This document shows, one piece after another, positions 35,125 to 46,230 of a stretch of 64,000 nucleotides of DNA; the first letter of the stretch is position 1; every line of letters begins with the position of its first letter. The DNA is from Ascaphus truei (lineage: Eukaryota; Chordata; Amphibia; Anura; Ascaphidae): assembly GCA_036426205.1 (NCBI GenBank), contig WSYH01000041.1:186001-250000 (forward strand), in the 5' to 3' direction. The translations under genes were made by a program, and so were the position numbers. The notes beneath the pieces were generated by a model. It did not search any database, was not told the DNA's origin, and worked only from the letters and a program-made list of their open reading frames with translations.

Positions 35125-35579
35125 TGAAAGAATACAGCAGGGTAGCAGTCAAAATCTCGGTATGCGAATACCATGGGTGTTCCACTCCTCGGAGATCACT
35201 CAGGCATGCTCATTTTTAGTAATCACTAAGAGATTAGGAATACTTTTCGATTACATACAGAGTATTGATTTGTTATACCCAAAACCTGGCCTGGCTGAGG
35301 GTTATCCGCGGAGAGGTTTAAAAATCCCTGGTGAATTGTTTGCATGTCTGAAAATTAATTAATTATTTAATTATATGCAAAAATGCATAAAACCAAGACA
35401 TGAGCCTTAGGATTCACATCTGGTTTCATATTTTTCAAGAAGATTCATTTGCTCCATCCCATATTTAACTAAAGTGCGCTATGCCCAAATGCAGTCCCCC
35501 TGCAGTAAAAGGTTTTTTTCTTACACTCAAGCTAAAGCTGTGCTGGAGCAATCACTGACACCCAACCTGTCTGCAATAT
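35125..35579. other. Intergenic stretch
   Basis: No gene or element recognised. Confidence 0.4.
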
Positions 35580-35583
35580 ATTA

Positions 35584-36383
35584 TGTAGCCCTGTGTAATT
35601 TTGGGGTTACATGCCTCTCTCCTTCTGTGCAGTAATCCCTGTTAGGAGGGCAGGTTTGCCAGAAGTTATCATGGAGGTTTGCCCTCAACCCCATGTGAGG
35701 TGTAATATGTAGCAAAGGAAGTGACAGCATGCTCTGTGTCCACTGACAGTGACATAGGGGTGGGTCGTCTGGACCTATATAATGCGCATCACTTCCTAAA
35801 GTTAGGAGCTCTGTCTGCAGTTTACGTCTGTGTTCAGTGAGAGTGGAGTTCAAGATTAAGTCTGCCAAGTAGTGGCAGAGGGACAAGCAGACCCCACACT
35901 GTGCCAGGGCTCTGGCACAGATTGTGGCCCTCCCTTAGGGGAGAGGTGGCAGAGATATCCCTGTCTCTATTACAGAGGCAGTAGGGAACTTCCTTGCCTG
36001 GGCAACTATGCTGATGTGCGGCTAAATACCGGCCGCTATGATGGGCAGTCTGCCATGGAAAATGCCAATAAAGATGCCCTTGATTCAAAGAACCTTCTTG
36101 CCTGAGACTGGAGTTAATCAGGGAGAAGCTGCACCCTGGAGTTCTCTTCCAGAGACTCCTCCCTGCTGTCGTGGGGATCTGGAAGAGATGGAGGCGCTGT
36201 ACCAACTGTGAGTAGAACTCAGCCCTACCTCATGAGCCAGTCCTGGTGAATTCCCCAATACCATCAAGCGGGAGACTCAGGAGTCCTGTGAGCCAGCAGG
36301 TGCACCACATAACATGACATGTAACGGGGGGCAGTTTTCTCACATAGGGGCCAGGATCAGAAGGGCTGGGAAAAACCGTTACA
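35584..36383 (+). mobile_element. Solo LTR, 800 bp, 4 bp target duplication
   Basis: Starts TGTAGCCCTGTG and ends AACCGTTACA. ATTA flanks both sides (35580-35583 and 36384-36387). It contains a TATATAATG box near 35777 followed by a T- and G-rich leader, and an AATAAA signal near 36068, the expected order for U3-R-U5. Member of the family with copies at 1572, 11497 and 26835. Confidence 0.75.
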
Positions 36384-36387
36384 ATTA

Positions 36388-36829
36388 TAATAAACGTGTT
36401 ATTAAATAATTATTTTAAAAAATGTATCCAAAATATCTATGCATCACATTTATCAATCACATTTAATTTAAAAGTAGATTTTTTTAGTCATTATTGACAA
36501 TAAGCTTAAAAGAGGGCCTGCATATAGCTCTGTTTGTTGACATCAATAGCAAAAATGGGGTAAATGCGTCACACCAAAAAAAAAAAATAGAATATATGAC
36601 AATGGTACTCCTGGTTCCAAAGACAACCTGCAAATAATCTAGAATGAATCCAATATAGTATAGATTAATTTATTGTGCCATGAAGAAACACAACATTTTG
36701 GCCAGTTAACAGGCCGACAAATTTTGCTTTACAAAAATCCGTAGTGCCCTTATTCATCTATACTATAATGTTGACATCAATACCCATAATCCCCCACCAT
36801 TGGCACTTAACTTGGTGTCGCCCGGGCCG
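36388..36829. other. AT-rich intergenic stretch
   Basis: No gene or element recognised. Confidence 0.4.
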
Positions 36830-37060
36830 GCTCCTCCTTCCTGCCAACCTCCTCTTCAGCATCGCGGCGACATCACACGGCGTCATGTGACATCACATTG
36901 CCATGGCAACGTGACGCCATGTGACATTGCAGCGTCATATAACACTGCAACGCTGAAGGAGGAGGGCGGTACGAAGGAGGTAAGAACTTTACAGAGGCCC
37001 CACGCTCTCCCCCAGCAATCGGTCGGTAAGAGAGCGAGACCTCTCTATATTGGCTACTAC
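36830..37060. repeat. Internal fragment of the CpG-rich hAT-type element
   Basis: The phrase series GACATCACACGGCGTCATGT, CCATGGCAACGTGACGCC and GTAAGAACTTTACAG resembles the interior of the elements at 824-1184 and 61555-61884. Termini not found. Confidence 0.45.
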
Positions 37061-37307
37061 AATTGCAACGACTCATCAGCATTCTGCAAAATAGCAGCAT
37101 TCTCCATCTATAGATCAGAACTGACCAGATAATTGCAGTTCAGCTCCGGCCACCCACTGCTTCCAACCTAGCTTACGAAGATAAGCAATGATGTAGAAAA
37201 AATAACAGAACACAGAATAAAGAAACTTAAATGTGACAGAAGGTCAAGAGGCAAAGCAGGGATTTTTACAAATAGAAGAAAAAGGTAGCCCAATATTGTA
37301 CTTACAA

Positions 37308-37590
37308 GAAAAAAAAAGGTGTATATAGCGCTAAAAATACAATAAATAACAAGATGGTGCAAGATAATAAACCACAATGTGCAATAACATACAAAAAATA
37401 ATGACTAAATATGGTACGGCTGCCAGGAAAAAACTAACCCAAACACAGTTAGTGAAAAATCACAGAAAAAAAACAATACAGACCGGCGCCTCAGTGTCCA
37501 ATTTTGTAATATTAAGTGAGTCCAAAGATGTGCTGCAATGTCCAATAGACAGGTGATCCAGTCGTTAGACAGCAGGCTCCATATATTGGG
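37308..37590 (-). repeat. 3' end of a Penelope-like or related element, copy A
   Basis: Nearly identical to 38403-38690. It includes GGTGTATATAGCGCTAAAAA, GCAAGATAATAAACCACAAT and GACCGGCGCCTCAGTGTCCA. The third copy at 41225-41330 is in the opposite orientation. Assigned to the minus strand because copy B lies downstream of a hammerhead core on that strand. Confidence 0.6.
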
Positions 37591-38402
37591 CAATTCGGAA
37601 TGCATCTTACAACAAACATATTCTATCAAAAAAAATTGCCTCCAGGATGTATTCAGATCACATGCTTCAAAGCTAAGTTTCACATCACCGTTGTAAGTAT
37701 GAGAGGCAGGAGAGGTTCTGTATTAGAGATGATCACAGGTATCGAAGGTGAAAGGTTCTGTATTCCGCGTGTAACTAGCACGCTGTGCGCTGATACTGAC
37801 ATTAGCATGCAGACAGCATTATAATAAACAGGCTGATATAAATGGAAGGAAATGTATGTGTGGCCCACCTTCATGTGTATTTATAGACCGCTACACCAGA
37901 ATAAAAACACGTTTGGCATTCGCAAAGCACAGGTATATTAACCCCGCGAGTGCAAGAGCGCCTAGCAGCACAGACATCCTTTTCCTGTCCTCATTGATGC
38001 TATTTAACACAGAGATGTGTTTCCCCCAATCGTGTCCCAGCGCTGAAAATGTGAATCCTAGGGCCAAAGTGAATGTTGCAAGTGATTTCTCGAGGAGGAA
38101 GAATGAATGAATATCTATGGGGGTAAGTAATTATTTCTTGTAGAGGAAGATAAACACATAAGAGTCAAGATAAATGCAACTTGGGATGCCCCAACTCTAT
38201 GGGAAAAAGAGCAACAAACAGGAATAGTAGTGGGTGCTGCAAGCAGAAAAAACCTGGTATGGGTAACTGCATGTAGAACAGAAGGGAAGCCGGGCGCACC
38301 AAAAGGAATGCTAAGTGAACTATAATGACTAAAAATGTATATCACACAAAAAAGATCTTAACTATTATAACAATATTGTGACTATACTATACTTATAATA
38401 AG
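37591..38402. other. Intergenic stretch
   Basis: No gene or element recognised. Confidence 0.4.
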
Positions 38403-38690
38403 TGACTACAAGAAAAAAATGGTGTATATAGCGCTAAAAATACAATAAATGACAAGATGGTGCAAGATAATAAACCACAATGTGCAATAACATAGAAAAA
38501 ATAATGACTAAATATGGTACGGCTGCCAGGAAAAAACTAACCCAAACAGAGTTAGTGAAAAAGCACAGAAAAAAACAATACAGACCGGCGCCTCAGTGTC
38601 CAATTTTGTAATATTAAGTGAGTCCAAAGATGTGCAGCAATGTCCAATAGAAAGGTGATCCAGTCGTTAGACAGCAGGCTCCACAGCAGC
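38403..38690 (-). repeat. 3' end of a Penelope-like or related element, copy B
   Basis: Direct duplicate of 37308-37590 at a spacing of about 1.09 kb. Only scattered differences are visible. Confidence 0.65.
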
Positions 38691-38978
38691 AACCGTGGAA
38701 TATAATGCAAGGGAGATAAAGGGAGAAATCATAGCGTGACACAGTATGAACAAAACATATAACACACAGACATAGACATACAAACACTTACAACAATGAC
38801 AGATAGGCTGACTAAAAAACAGAGATTTTATTCAATTACTAAAATGTCAGAGAACTAACAGAGCAGGGAAAGGATGGAAGTGCGGCGCAACTGCGCATGT
38901 CTGAAAGAGGCTCCCGGATGTCTTGTTCCAAAAAACTTTATTGACACACACCAGGGCTACACCAGCATCTCCCCCTCA

Positions 38979-39012
38979 ACGCGTTTCACCCTTACGCAGA
39001 GGGCTTCGTCAG
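38979..39012 (-). ncRNA. Hammerhead-like core with intact catalytic boxes
   Basis: Minus strand: CTGACGA plus an A, GCCCT / CTGCGTA / AGGGT (stem II, one G-T pair), GAAA, ACGCGT as a self-complementary stem III. The two conserved boxes are intact. Stem I does not pair well with the sequence after the cleavage site (TGAGGG against TGCT), so this copy is probably inactive alone. Confidence 0.5.
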
Positions 39013-39341
39013 AGCAGGACTAGGATCCGGTGTGTAAAACCGGAATCCTACTTACAAGATTCCAGTGATAACAGGCAGTGGTATAGAATAGGCACTGTCC
39101 GGCAGCAGGTGGATATGGACGCGTGGCGCAGGCCGCAGGCGCCTCTTCCGATCAATGTCAGGCTGGGCGTCACTGCAGGCCGCTTCTCGCGATGTCTTGC
39201 GTCCGTGACCAGAGTGACGTCACACGCTAGGTGGAATCGCTTGCCGCTTGTCGCACTCGCTTCTCCTGCTAACTGCAACTGGTGATTTCTGCAAAGGTCT
39301 GCTCCTGATAGAGTTCGCTGACGAAGTGATACTCTCAAAGA
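39013..39341 (-). repeat. Spacer between two hammerhead-like cores
   Basis: GC-rich, CpG-containing sequence between the two same-orientation cores, with GTGACGTCACTCTGGTCACG on the minus strand near 39205-39224. Fits the stretch between repeated 3' ends of a Penelope-like element, but the two cores are not identical. Confidence 0.4.
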
Positions 39342-39379
39342 CCCAACGCGTTTCGTGCGCATGCGCACTTCTTCAGGGG
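39342..39379 (-). ncRNA. Hammerhead variant motif with palindromic stem II and stem III
   Basis: Minus strand: CCC (stem I), CTGAAGA plus an A, GTGCGC AT GCGCAC (stem II), GAAA, ACGCGT (stem III, self-complementary), T at the cleavage site, GGG (stem I partner). It lies 367 bp from the core at 38979-39012 in the same orientation. Stem I is only 3 bp. Confidence 0.5.
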
Positions 39380-40388
39380 AAAATTAGCACAGTTCATGTA
39401 GACTTTAAATACTGGCAGGGGATACACCATTGGTTGGAATAAATGTCTCTCAAATTAAACGTATGGCGATCGTGATTGGTTAAAACTCCTGTCAGTCCTG
39501 TCCTGTGCTACAAAAGGCAGCCTAACATACACAAAATACAACATACTACAAAAAACACACTCAACAAAGACATTTCATACCACAATGTTCTGACTGAGAT
39601 TGAATTGGTTATGCATAGATGTTACATATTTGTTATGCCAATTCGTCCTCCATTGATGTAACATAGTTTTGCACCATTCTGGCACTCTATTGTGCAAAAT
39701 AGCAAATGTTGCAGTTACTATCTTCATATAAATGTCTTAATTTGACTAAAATAAAAATATATAAAAAATTTTTTTTTAAATTTATATTATAATATAAATA
39801 TATATTGTATATTATATTATTCATATATAACGGTGGACAACCTCCCAGAGAAGGCTGTTATCCTGGGGTCTGAGATCACTCAAGAACAGTGGATTCCCCC
39901 CATCCTGGACATTTCACCAACAGATGCAAAGACACCTTTCAAGGATTGTGTACATCTTTGATTCTGTAAGTAGCTGACTTCTGGTGGGGGTCTTGTATAA
40001 CTGAGAAGTGCTGCACAATTGTGTGTCTTTGTCTGTCTTCCCCCTCTCCTGAGATTGATAGGAGTGCGGTAAGCGGAGAAGACAACTATCCCTTCACTAA
40101 GACCAGTCCTGTGTAAAGATACCTTTCAACTAATGCAGACTACTACTATATTGTAAGTAGTCAGCAGCGGGAGAGGGTTCTCCGTGGCCTTATTGTGCGA
40201 CGCAATGGTGTGTGTTTGTGTCCTCTCTTTCCAACACAGCATGGACTGACATGGAGGCTTGAACATTGCTCACTTGTGATCACAAGAGACTGATCCCCCA
40301 TATCTTCCTCTATAGGACTGATTTTTGATCATCGGACTGGTATTGTATATCAGGGCCCGCGCCCAGGACTATAAGCTCTTTATTACCA
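39380..40388. other. Intergenic stretch
   Basis: Irregular TA-rich tract at 39755-39830, then about 550 bp that may belong to a Penelope-like element ending near 40388. No coding signature. Confidence 0.4.
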
Positions 40389-40595
40389 CACCGAAAGAAA
40401 TGCAATAATTTATAAAAAGTTAATTTCATTGACTGACTACAGTCACAAACCATCCGACGTTTCGGTGTACAAACGCCTTCTTCAGGGATGAAGGTGGTGT
40501 TCGTACACCGAAACGTCGGATGGTTTGTGAGTGTAATCAGTCAATTATATGAACTTTTAATCAATTATTGCATTTCTTTTGGTGCGCTCAGCTTC
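40389..40595. mobile_element. Head-to-head pair of short Penelope-like 3' ends
   Basis: Left arm (minus, 40389-40470) and right arm (plus, about 40502-40590) are imperfect reverse complements. They share GAAATGCAATAATT, TGACTGATT-type text, CAAACCATCCGACG and TTCGGTGTAC. The centre carries the complete hammerhead variant on the minus strand. The plus arm holds only the GAAACGTCGGATGG half. Confidence 0.65.
40451..40490 (-). ncRNA. Well-formed hammerhead variant
   Basis: Minus strand: CATCC (stem I), CTGAAGA plus an A, GGCGT / TTGT / ACACC (stem II, one C-A mismatch), GAAA, ACGT (minimal stem III), C at the cleavage site, GGATG (perfect 5 bp stem I partner). Both conserved boxes are intact. 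The lack of a loop on stem III suggests action as a dimer. Confidence 0.6.
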
Positions 40596-41224
40596 CCTCC
40601 TGTTCTTGTAGAGGAGGATCCCATGAAGGTCTGGAAGAAGACTATAAAGGCAAATCATTTATTATAGATCTCAATGAAAATAGGAGTCCTATTGGATATA
40701 TACGAGTGTAGGGGAGCTCTTATTAGTCCGAATACTGACGGTCTCGCCTTTCACAAGTCTTCTTATCAAATTGCTGTGCGACCTCCCGTCTCTGAATTAT
40801 TAGGTTTCTGTAACCCCAAGACCAATGAGACTCGAAACCGGCTCAGGTCACCTCCCGCCAATGTGTTTCACTCAGACATATTATTTACAGCAAATGATGG
40901 GAGCTAAGCAAAACAAAGGATTTGGTTCTTGGCATCAGCTTTTGCTTGGAGACCAGTTTAAGGATTAGTAACGGTAATGAAAGCAGACAGGTGCACGCTT
41001 CTAATAGCGCCATGAAAGTGGTCGCAGGCGCTGCAGCGGAGGCTGCTCCGGAAAAGTATAACTCTGAAGGTTACGCGCTCTGGGTGAGGATGGGGCTTTT
41101 GCCTTTTTTAAAATAAAATAGAAACAATTCCCAGACAAAAATAGGAAGTGTTATAGGGAGCAGTTATATGGGACAATAGGAGGAGTTATAGGAGGGGTTA
41201 TATGGAGTAATAGGAGGAGTTTGG
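40596..41224. other. Intergenic stretch
   Basis: No gene or element recognised. Confidence 0.4.
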
Positions 41225-41335
41225 AGCCTGCTGTCTAACGACTGGATCACCTGTCTATTGGACATTGCGGCACATCTTTGGACTCACTTTATATTACAAA
41301 ATTGGACACTGAGGCGCCGGTCTGTATTGTTTTTT
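41225..41335 (+). repeat. 3' end fragment of a Penelope-like or related element, copy C
   Basis: Reverse-oriented copy of the block in 37308-37590 and 38403-38690: CTGTCTAACGACTGGATCAC, TTGGACATTGC and GAGGCGCCGGTCTGTATTG. Confidence 0.65.
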
Positions 41336-44300
41336 TTTCCAATCTTGTACTTGTTACTGCTTTGGATCTACATACTGTGTAACACCGATCAAGAGAAGTT
41401 GTATTTCTAAAGCAGCAGCTCCCCTCCAAGAATACAATATTATTACAGATTTCAAACCACGGAGGTCTTCTGCGGCTGTGCCCTGGTATTCTCAGCTCAT
41501 AAGAGCCTCTAGCTACGCTTTTATTCACAATTTAGAGAGAGAAAAAAAAGATGGCCACCAGGATCACCCAAATAGAAAGCCACAGTTTCACGTTCCAATA
41601 CATGGCTTTCCATACAGTAGTTGAACCAGATTGAGGCTGACCTGGTAGTCTACTGTAGAATCCCGCACTGCAGTGAGCCTCCAGCATGGAAGCGGTTACT
41701 TGCCCTAGTGATAACGCCAGCAACCGATACATGTGATTTTTGCCCCTGCACCAATTAGGTAATTGAATCAGAACATTATATTATGTGGCACATTATTTAA
41801 TGCACATGCTTTGTTACTGTTATAAGCATTTCATTTTTTGTTGAAACGAGGCCTAGCGAAAAGAAGAAAATGTTCTTTCTTGATCTAGCTTTACTCTACA
41901 CACAGCATATTTCTGAAAACTGTCCATATTTGCATTTGCAAATCATACAATCACCATAAAAAGCAACATAAAGAATGATGGAGTGACTTAGAGCACCAGT
42001 TATTCTGACTAAGATGAAGACAGGGTATTACTGAACATTATTGGGGGATTGGCACTCCGGGGGGGGAGGGGGGGGCGCTATGACGTAGTGACTACGTCAT
42101 GCTCGAAGGATTTGTTTTTTTCTGACCCCACTGTGCCGGAGGGACCGTGGCACTCAGGCACTCAAAGGGTTAATGCATTGCACCGTAATCCATTGCAGGG
42201 CCCTCTGGCAGCAAAGGGGTTAATATCACGTGAAATTAGCCAGATCTATTTTTAACCAGCTTTTCAGATGGTGACACTACAGTATATCATTAGGTTCCTT
42301 TTACTTTATATTCTCGGATTAATCCAACGTGAGCGCCATCTGTTCTCCTGTAATTTATTGTCCACTTTTAAACCAGAGGATTCTTCATCTTCTCCCTCGA
42401 CGGCCCTTCTGCAAAGCTTCCTTCACCTGCCGCCGGGTACGCCGGGTACGCCGGGTATGCCGGGGCCTTATTCTACAGACATGAAGCCCTTCAAACTGTT
42501 CTGTGCAAAGATTAGTAGATATATCTATACAATGGATGTGTTTGCATAGCGTTTTAAGAAGTACATTTTTACATAAATGTTCTAGAGCCAAACAAGATGA
42601 CATCTTTCTGTATTTAAATGTAATAATAATCTATGAGTCTTCTTTTAAACTACTTGGGGAATCTATGGGTCAGAGATCACAAGAGACAGGTTTGTCATTT
42701 GTTGCAACACTGAGAGCAGCCTTTTACCTCTGTGATAGAAGAGGCGATAAGGATAACCAGTGGTAATCGGGCGCTATTTGTCTGCCAGATAAAACAAGGC
42801 AGAGCGTATGAGTAATAATTAATATTATTTATATCGCATTCATATGGCCATAACAAATAACCAAAGCACATGTAACCCAACACTAACCAGAGGACACTGT
42901 GATGTGAAAGGTTACACAACAGGATTGCACCTTTGAGCTGGCTGTGCTAAAACTACATTACAAGATGTATTTGTCCATACGCTAGATATTTAAATATTTG
43001 TGCAATAAAATAATTACTACCTAAAGCGGTTTGAGTAAACTCTCCCAAGTGATGCACTGTATGTTGTATTGCTTTTATCTGCATCGAATGTAAGATCTCT
43101 TGGTAGAAAAGGTTCCAAAATTTGATACACCCCTTTATAATATTGCATAAAAAAGCTCTTCTTGCACATACACTGTACATCATTTTCTTCATGTACATTT
43201 CATGTCAAAGCAGACACAATTAGATCGTGGTGGATTAAAAAAAAGTGACAAAACCATCCACTATACTGTAGGAAATCAGCAAACATGAAAAAGCCATCTG
43301 AACGGCTACTGCATTGTCACATGTCGTGTGGTTACACTGACACTTCTTTGCTAGTCATCAGCCTGGCAAAACGTCCGTTGATGCACCTTTTTTATTTTAT
43401 TTATAGCGTCACAGAGTAATCTTTTTGTTTTAACGTACTTTAATTTTTGAGATAGAGAATCTGAAGTCACCAAAAGACCACGGGTAGGAGAACATGGATG
43501 CTGATTGCTTCCATGTGCCTATCTTAATGTACACACGTTTCCAACAGCCTGTGCACAATGTAGCAATAGCCCATATTCAATACGCTGGGAAAACATATTC
43601 CCCGTGCTGGAGAATTGCTCAACTCCGTTTATTTGATTGAGATTCCAATCCCTGAAAAACTTCTTCACAGCATATTGAATGGAGGCCAATGCATGTGGCC
43701 TTTATACTGTATATTCACTGGATAGATCCCCTACCCGACGCACACAGAGATCATCAAACAGAGAGAGTTAGACATGTTAAAGCTATTCTCAATGAAATAA
43801 GTGCATATTAAAATGTACAAATGCACTTGTCAGTTTCAGTATGCCTTAGGACATAAAGCAGATTATGTGCAATGAAAGACTATTTATAGCATTACAGAAA
43901 TGGGAAAATGTCTATGCCCTTTCCTTAAATGCATAAAATAAAATAAAACAAAGGAGTCTCCTCAAACTAAGTGGAATGAAGAGTGAGGATTTTTACTGGA
44001 CAATTTCCTGGCAAATCACTCTGTAATATTAGGAATAAAAGCTCCTTTTATAAAAAAAGGAAAAAAGAAGTTATCTTGGGTAATATGTGAAATAGAACCA
44101 GATTTTGCAACAAAGATAATGACTGTTATTTGTAATGTACAATGAGATATTTTCCAAAGTACAAACACTGCTTCCATTATATAACTAAACGCATTAGCCT
44201 TTCTTTTGGGGACCTTGGGTTCAAAAAGGACTCCACTAATGTCAAAGGCCCAAACTTGTGCTGAGAGATGCCAGCACTAGTCATAGCAAGTTTGTAAAGA

Positions 44301-44450
44301 TCACTTTTTACTGTAAATGTGATGTGCTCCATTTTCCTGCTACTGTGATCCTAATTTGCCTCCCTTTTTCCTGTTCAACATTTTCTTGTGCTTATATATT
44401 TTGCTATATGTTGCCAGATGTGCCCAGCTTAATGCATGGTTAAAGATTGC
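41336..44450. other. 3.1 kb with no recognised gene or element
   Basis: Small features only: a G-run near 42060-42075 and a short CGCCGGGTA tandem (three to four units) near 42434-42460. Open frames are under 95 codons. Confidence 0.4.
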
Positions 44451-44600
44451 GGCCCGTATTTACTACGCTGTGCTATCCCATAAAACCACGCAGAGCTGAG
44501 TAAATAAGGCTCCTTGTGACCCATTTAAGTGAATGGGCTGTAAGGTCTCGCCCGCCACGGAAGCTGTTTTATGGAGTAACCCTGCTTGGTAAATATGGCT
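44451..44600. mobile_element. Foldback MITE, copy 2 (copy 1 at 8770)
   Basis: Left arm GGCCCGTATTTACTACGC, then CTATCCCATAAAACCA; right arm GCTGTTTTATGGAGTAA, then TGGTAAATATGGCTC. Same family as 8770-8921. Confidence 0.6.
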
Positions 44601-44920
44601 CTTTAGGGTTTATTCACTTGAATTAGTTCCTTGGTCAATGTATTATAATGGAGCTTTAAAGCAAGTGAACAGCTATTATAAGGCACCTTATCATGTTCGA
44701 CTTCCTACATGCATACTAGTGTACTGTACCATTAAACATCCATATTTTAGGTATGTATTTGTATAGAGATGTTATTAAATTCAATTTAACCCAGTGATAA
44801 AAACATATATCAGATGTACAGGCTCTATGACCTACAGCACATAGGGACACTTTAGTCTTTTAATGGGTGCTGGAGCTTCCAAACACGTGTAAACCGCCTG
44901 TGGGGGTCTTCCAACACATA

Positions 44921-45190
44921 GGGGATTATGCACAAAGCAGTGATAAGTGGGTTTTCTGGGTCCTATGCACAAAGCAGTGATAAGTGCTTTTAAGTGAGAT
45001 AACTGCCTTTATAGCGTGATACTGCCTGCTGTGAGATTCACAAAGCAGTGATAACAGTGCAGTATCGCGCTATAATGGCTACTTAAAAGCACTTATCACT
45101 GCTTTGTGAATCTCACAGCAGGCAGTATCACGCTATAATGGCATTTTATCTCACTTAAAAGCACTTATCACTGCTTAGTGCATAACCCCC
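44921..45190. mobile_element. Palindromic MITE A, GGGGGTTATGCAC family
   Basis: The element is a nested palindrome. Terminal GGGGATTATGCAC pairs with GTGCATAACCCCC, and internal units AAGCAGTGATAAGTGC, TTTATAGCGTGATACTGCC and GTGAGATTCACAAAGCAGTG occur in both orientations. Flanked by TA-containing sequence. Copy B lies 57 bp downstream. Confidence 0.75.
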
Positions 45191-45246
45191 ATAGTATTTT
45201 TATTATATTGACTCATTTGTATATATATTTTCATGCACAGACAGTA

Positions 45247-45488
45247 GGGGGTTTATGCACTAAGCAGTGATAAGTGGTTTTAAGTGAGATAAAAAGCCAT
45301 TATAGCGTGATATTGCCTGCTGTGGGATTCACAAAGCAGTGATAAGTGCTTTTAAGTGAGATAAAAAGCCATTATAGCACATACTGAAGTGTTATCACTG
45401 CTTTGTGAATCTCACAGCAGGCAGTATCACGCTATAAAGGCATGTATCTCACTTAAAAGCACTTATCACTGCTTAGTGCATAACCCCC
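45247..45488. mobile_element. Palindromic MITE B, GGGGGTTATGCAC family
   Basis: Ends GGGGGTTTATGCACTAAGC and GCTTAGTGCATAACCCCC, flanked by TA on both sides (45245-45246 and 45489-45490). TA duplication suggests Tc1/mariner-type mobilisation. Confidence 0.8.
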
Positions 45489-45611
45489 TAGGAGTGGTAG
45501 GAAAAGCAGGTATCAGATTCACAATCTATTTGCTATTTAGTAAATATGTCATTAGTCCACATCTGCTGTAATGAGTTGTAGGTTTCCACACATCAACCAA
45601 ATGGTGCAGAC

Positions 45612-45809
45612 CAGGGGTTGCCCAATTACAGTCCTCAAGGAACACCAACAGGTCAGGTTTTAAGGATATCCCTGCTTCAGCACAGGCGGCTCAATCAGTG
45701 GCTCAGTCAGAATGAATGAGGCCCTGATTGAGCCACCTGTGCTGAAGCAGGGATATTCATAATACCTGGCCTGTTGGTGGATCTTGGGGACTGGAGTTGG
45801 CCACCCCTG
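45612..45809. mobile_element. Foldback MITE, about 198 bp
   Basis: Arms of about 90 bp from CAGGGGTTGCCCAATTACAG to the right end TTGGCCACCCCTG. Internal GGATATCCCTGCTTCAGCAC and its reverse complement in the other arm. The half copy is at 2936-3030. Target duplication unclear. Confidence 0.8.
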
Positions 45810-46054
45810 GCATGGGCTGTGGAGCTTCCCTCAGCCTCGACATAGTGGCAGAAATAGAAGCAATAGGTTTTCATTAGGTACATGTGTTAAATAAGTGCAG
45901 CTGGGGGATTTATTTTACCCTTAATGCAGAGATTTAAACCTAGAAATGATAATAAGATATTACAGGCTGTGCTGAAAAGCTGTGTAATGCGGCAGGCATA
46001 AGCTGATAGAGTTCAGCATTAAAATGGAGGATAAGAGTGGCTCATTTAGATGGA
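45810..46054. other. Short intergenic stretch
   Basis: No feature recognised. Confidence 0.4.
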
Positions 46055-46230
46055 ATTACCCAGAATCCCTGGCTGCAGTGGGAGCACTGTTTGCTAAGTA
46101 TAATGGGGGAAAGCCAGGGTTGCAGACCTGTCTGAGACATGTAAATGCACCACAAGTGGGATTTTTATTTGCTGTTCACTGCACGGTGGGGGTTTTTTTG
46201 CCACTTTCTTTTTACCCACCATAACTTTTT
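46055..46230 (+). repeat. Dispersed repeat, CCCAGAATCCCTGGCTGCAG family
   Basis: Shares TGCAGTGGGAGCACTGT, GGTTGCAGACCTGTCTGAGA and CACCATAACTT with the copy at 57309-57500. The reverse complement of its first part lies in the hammerhead-bearing repeat at 53240-53360. Confidence 0.65.
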
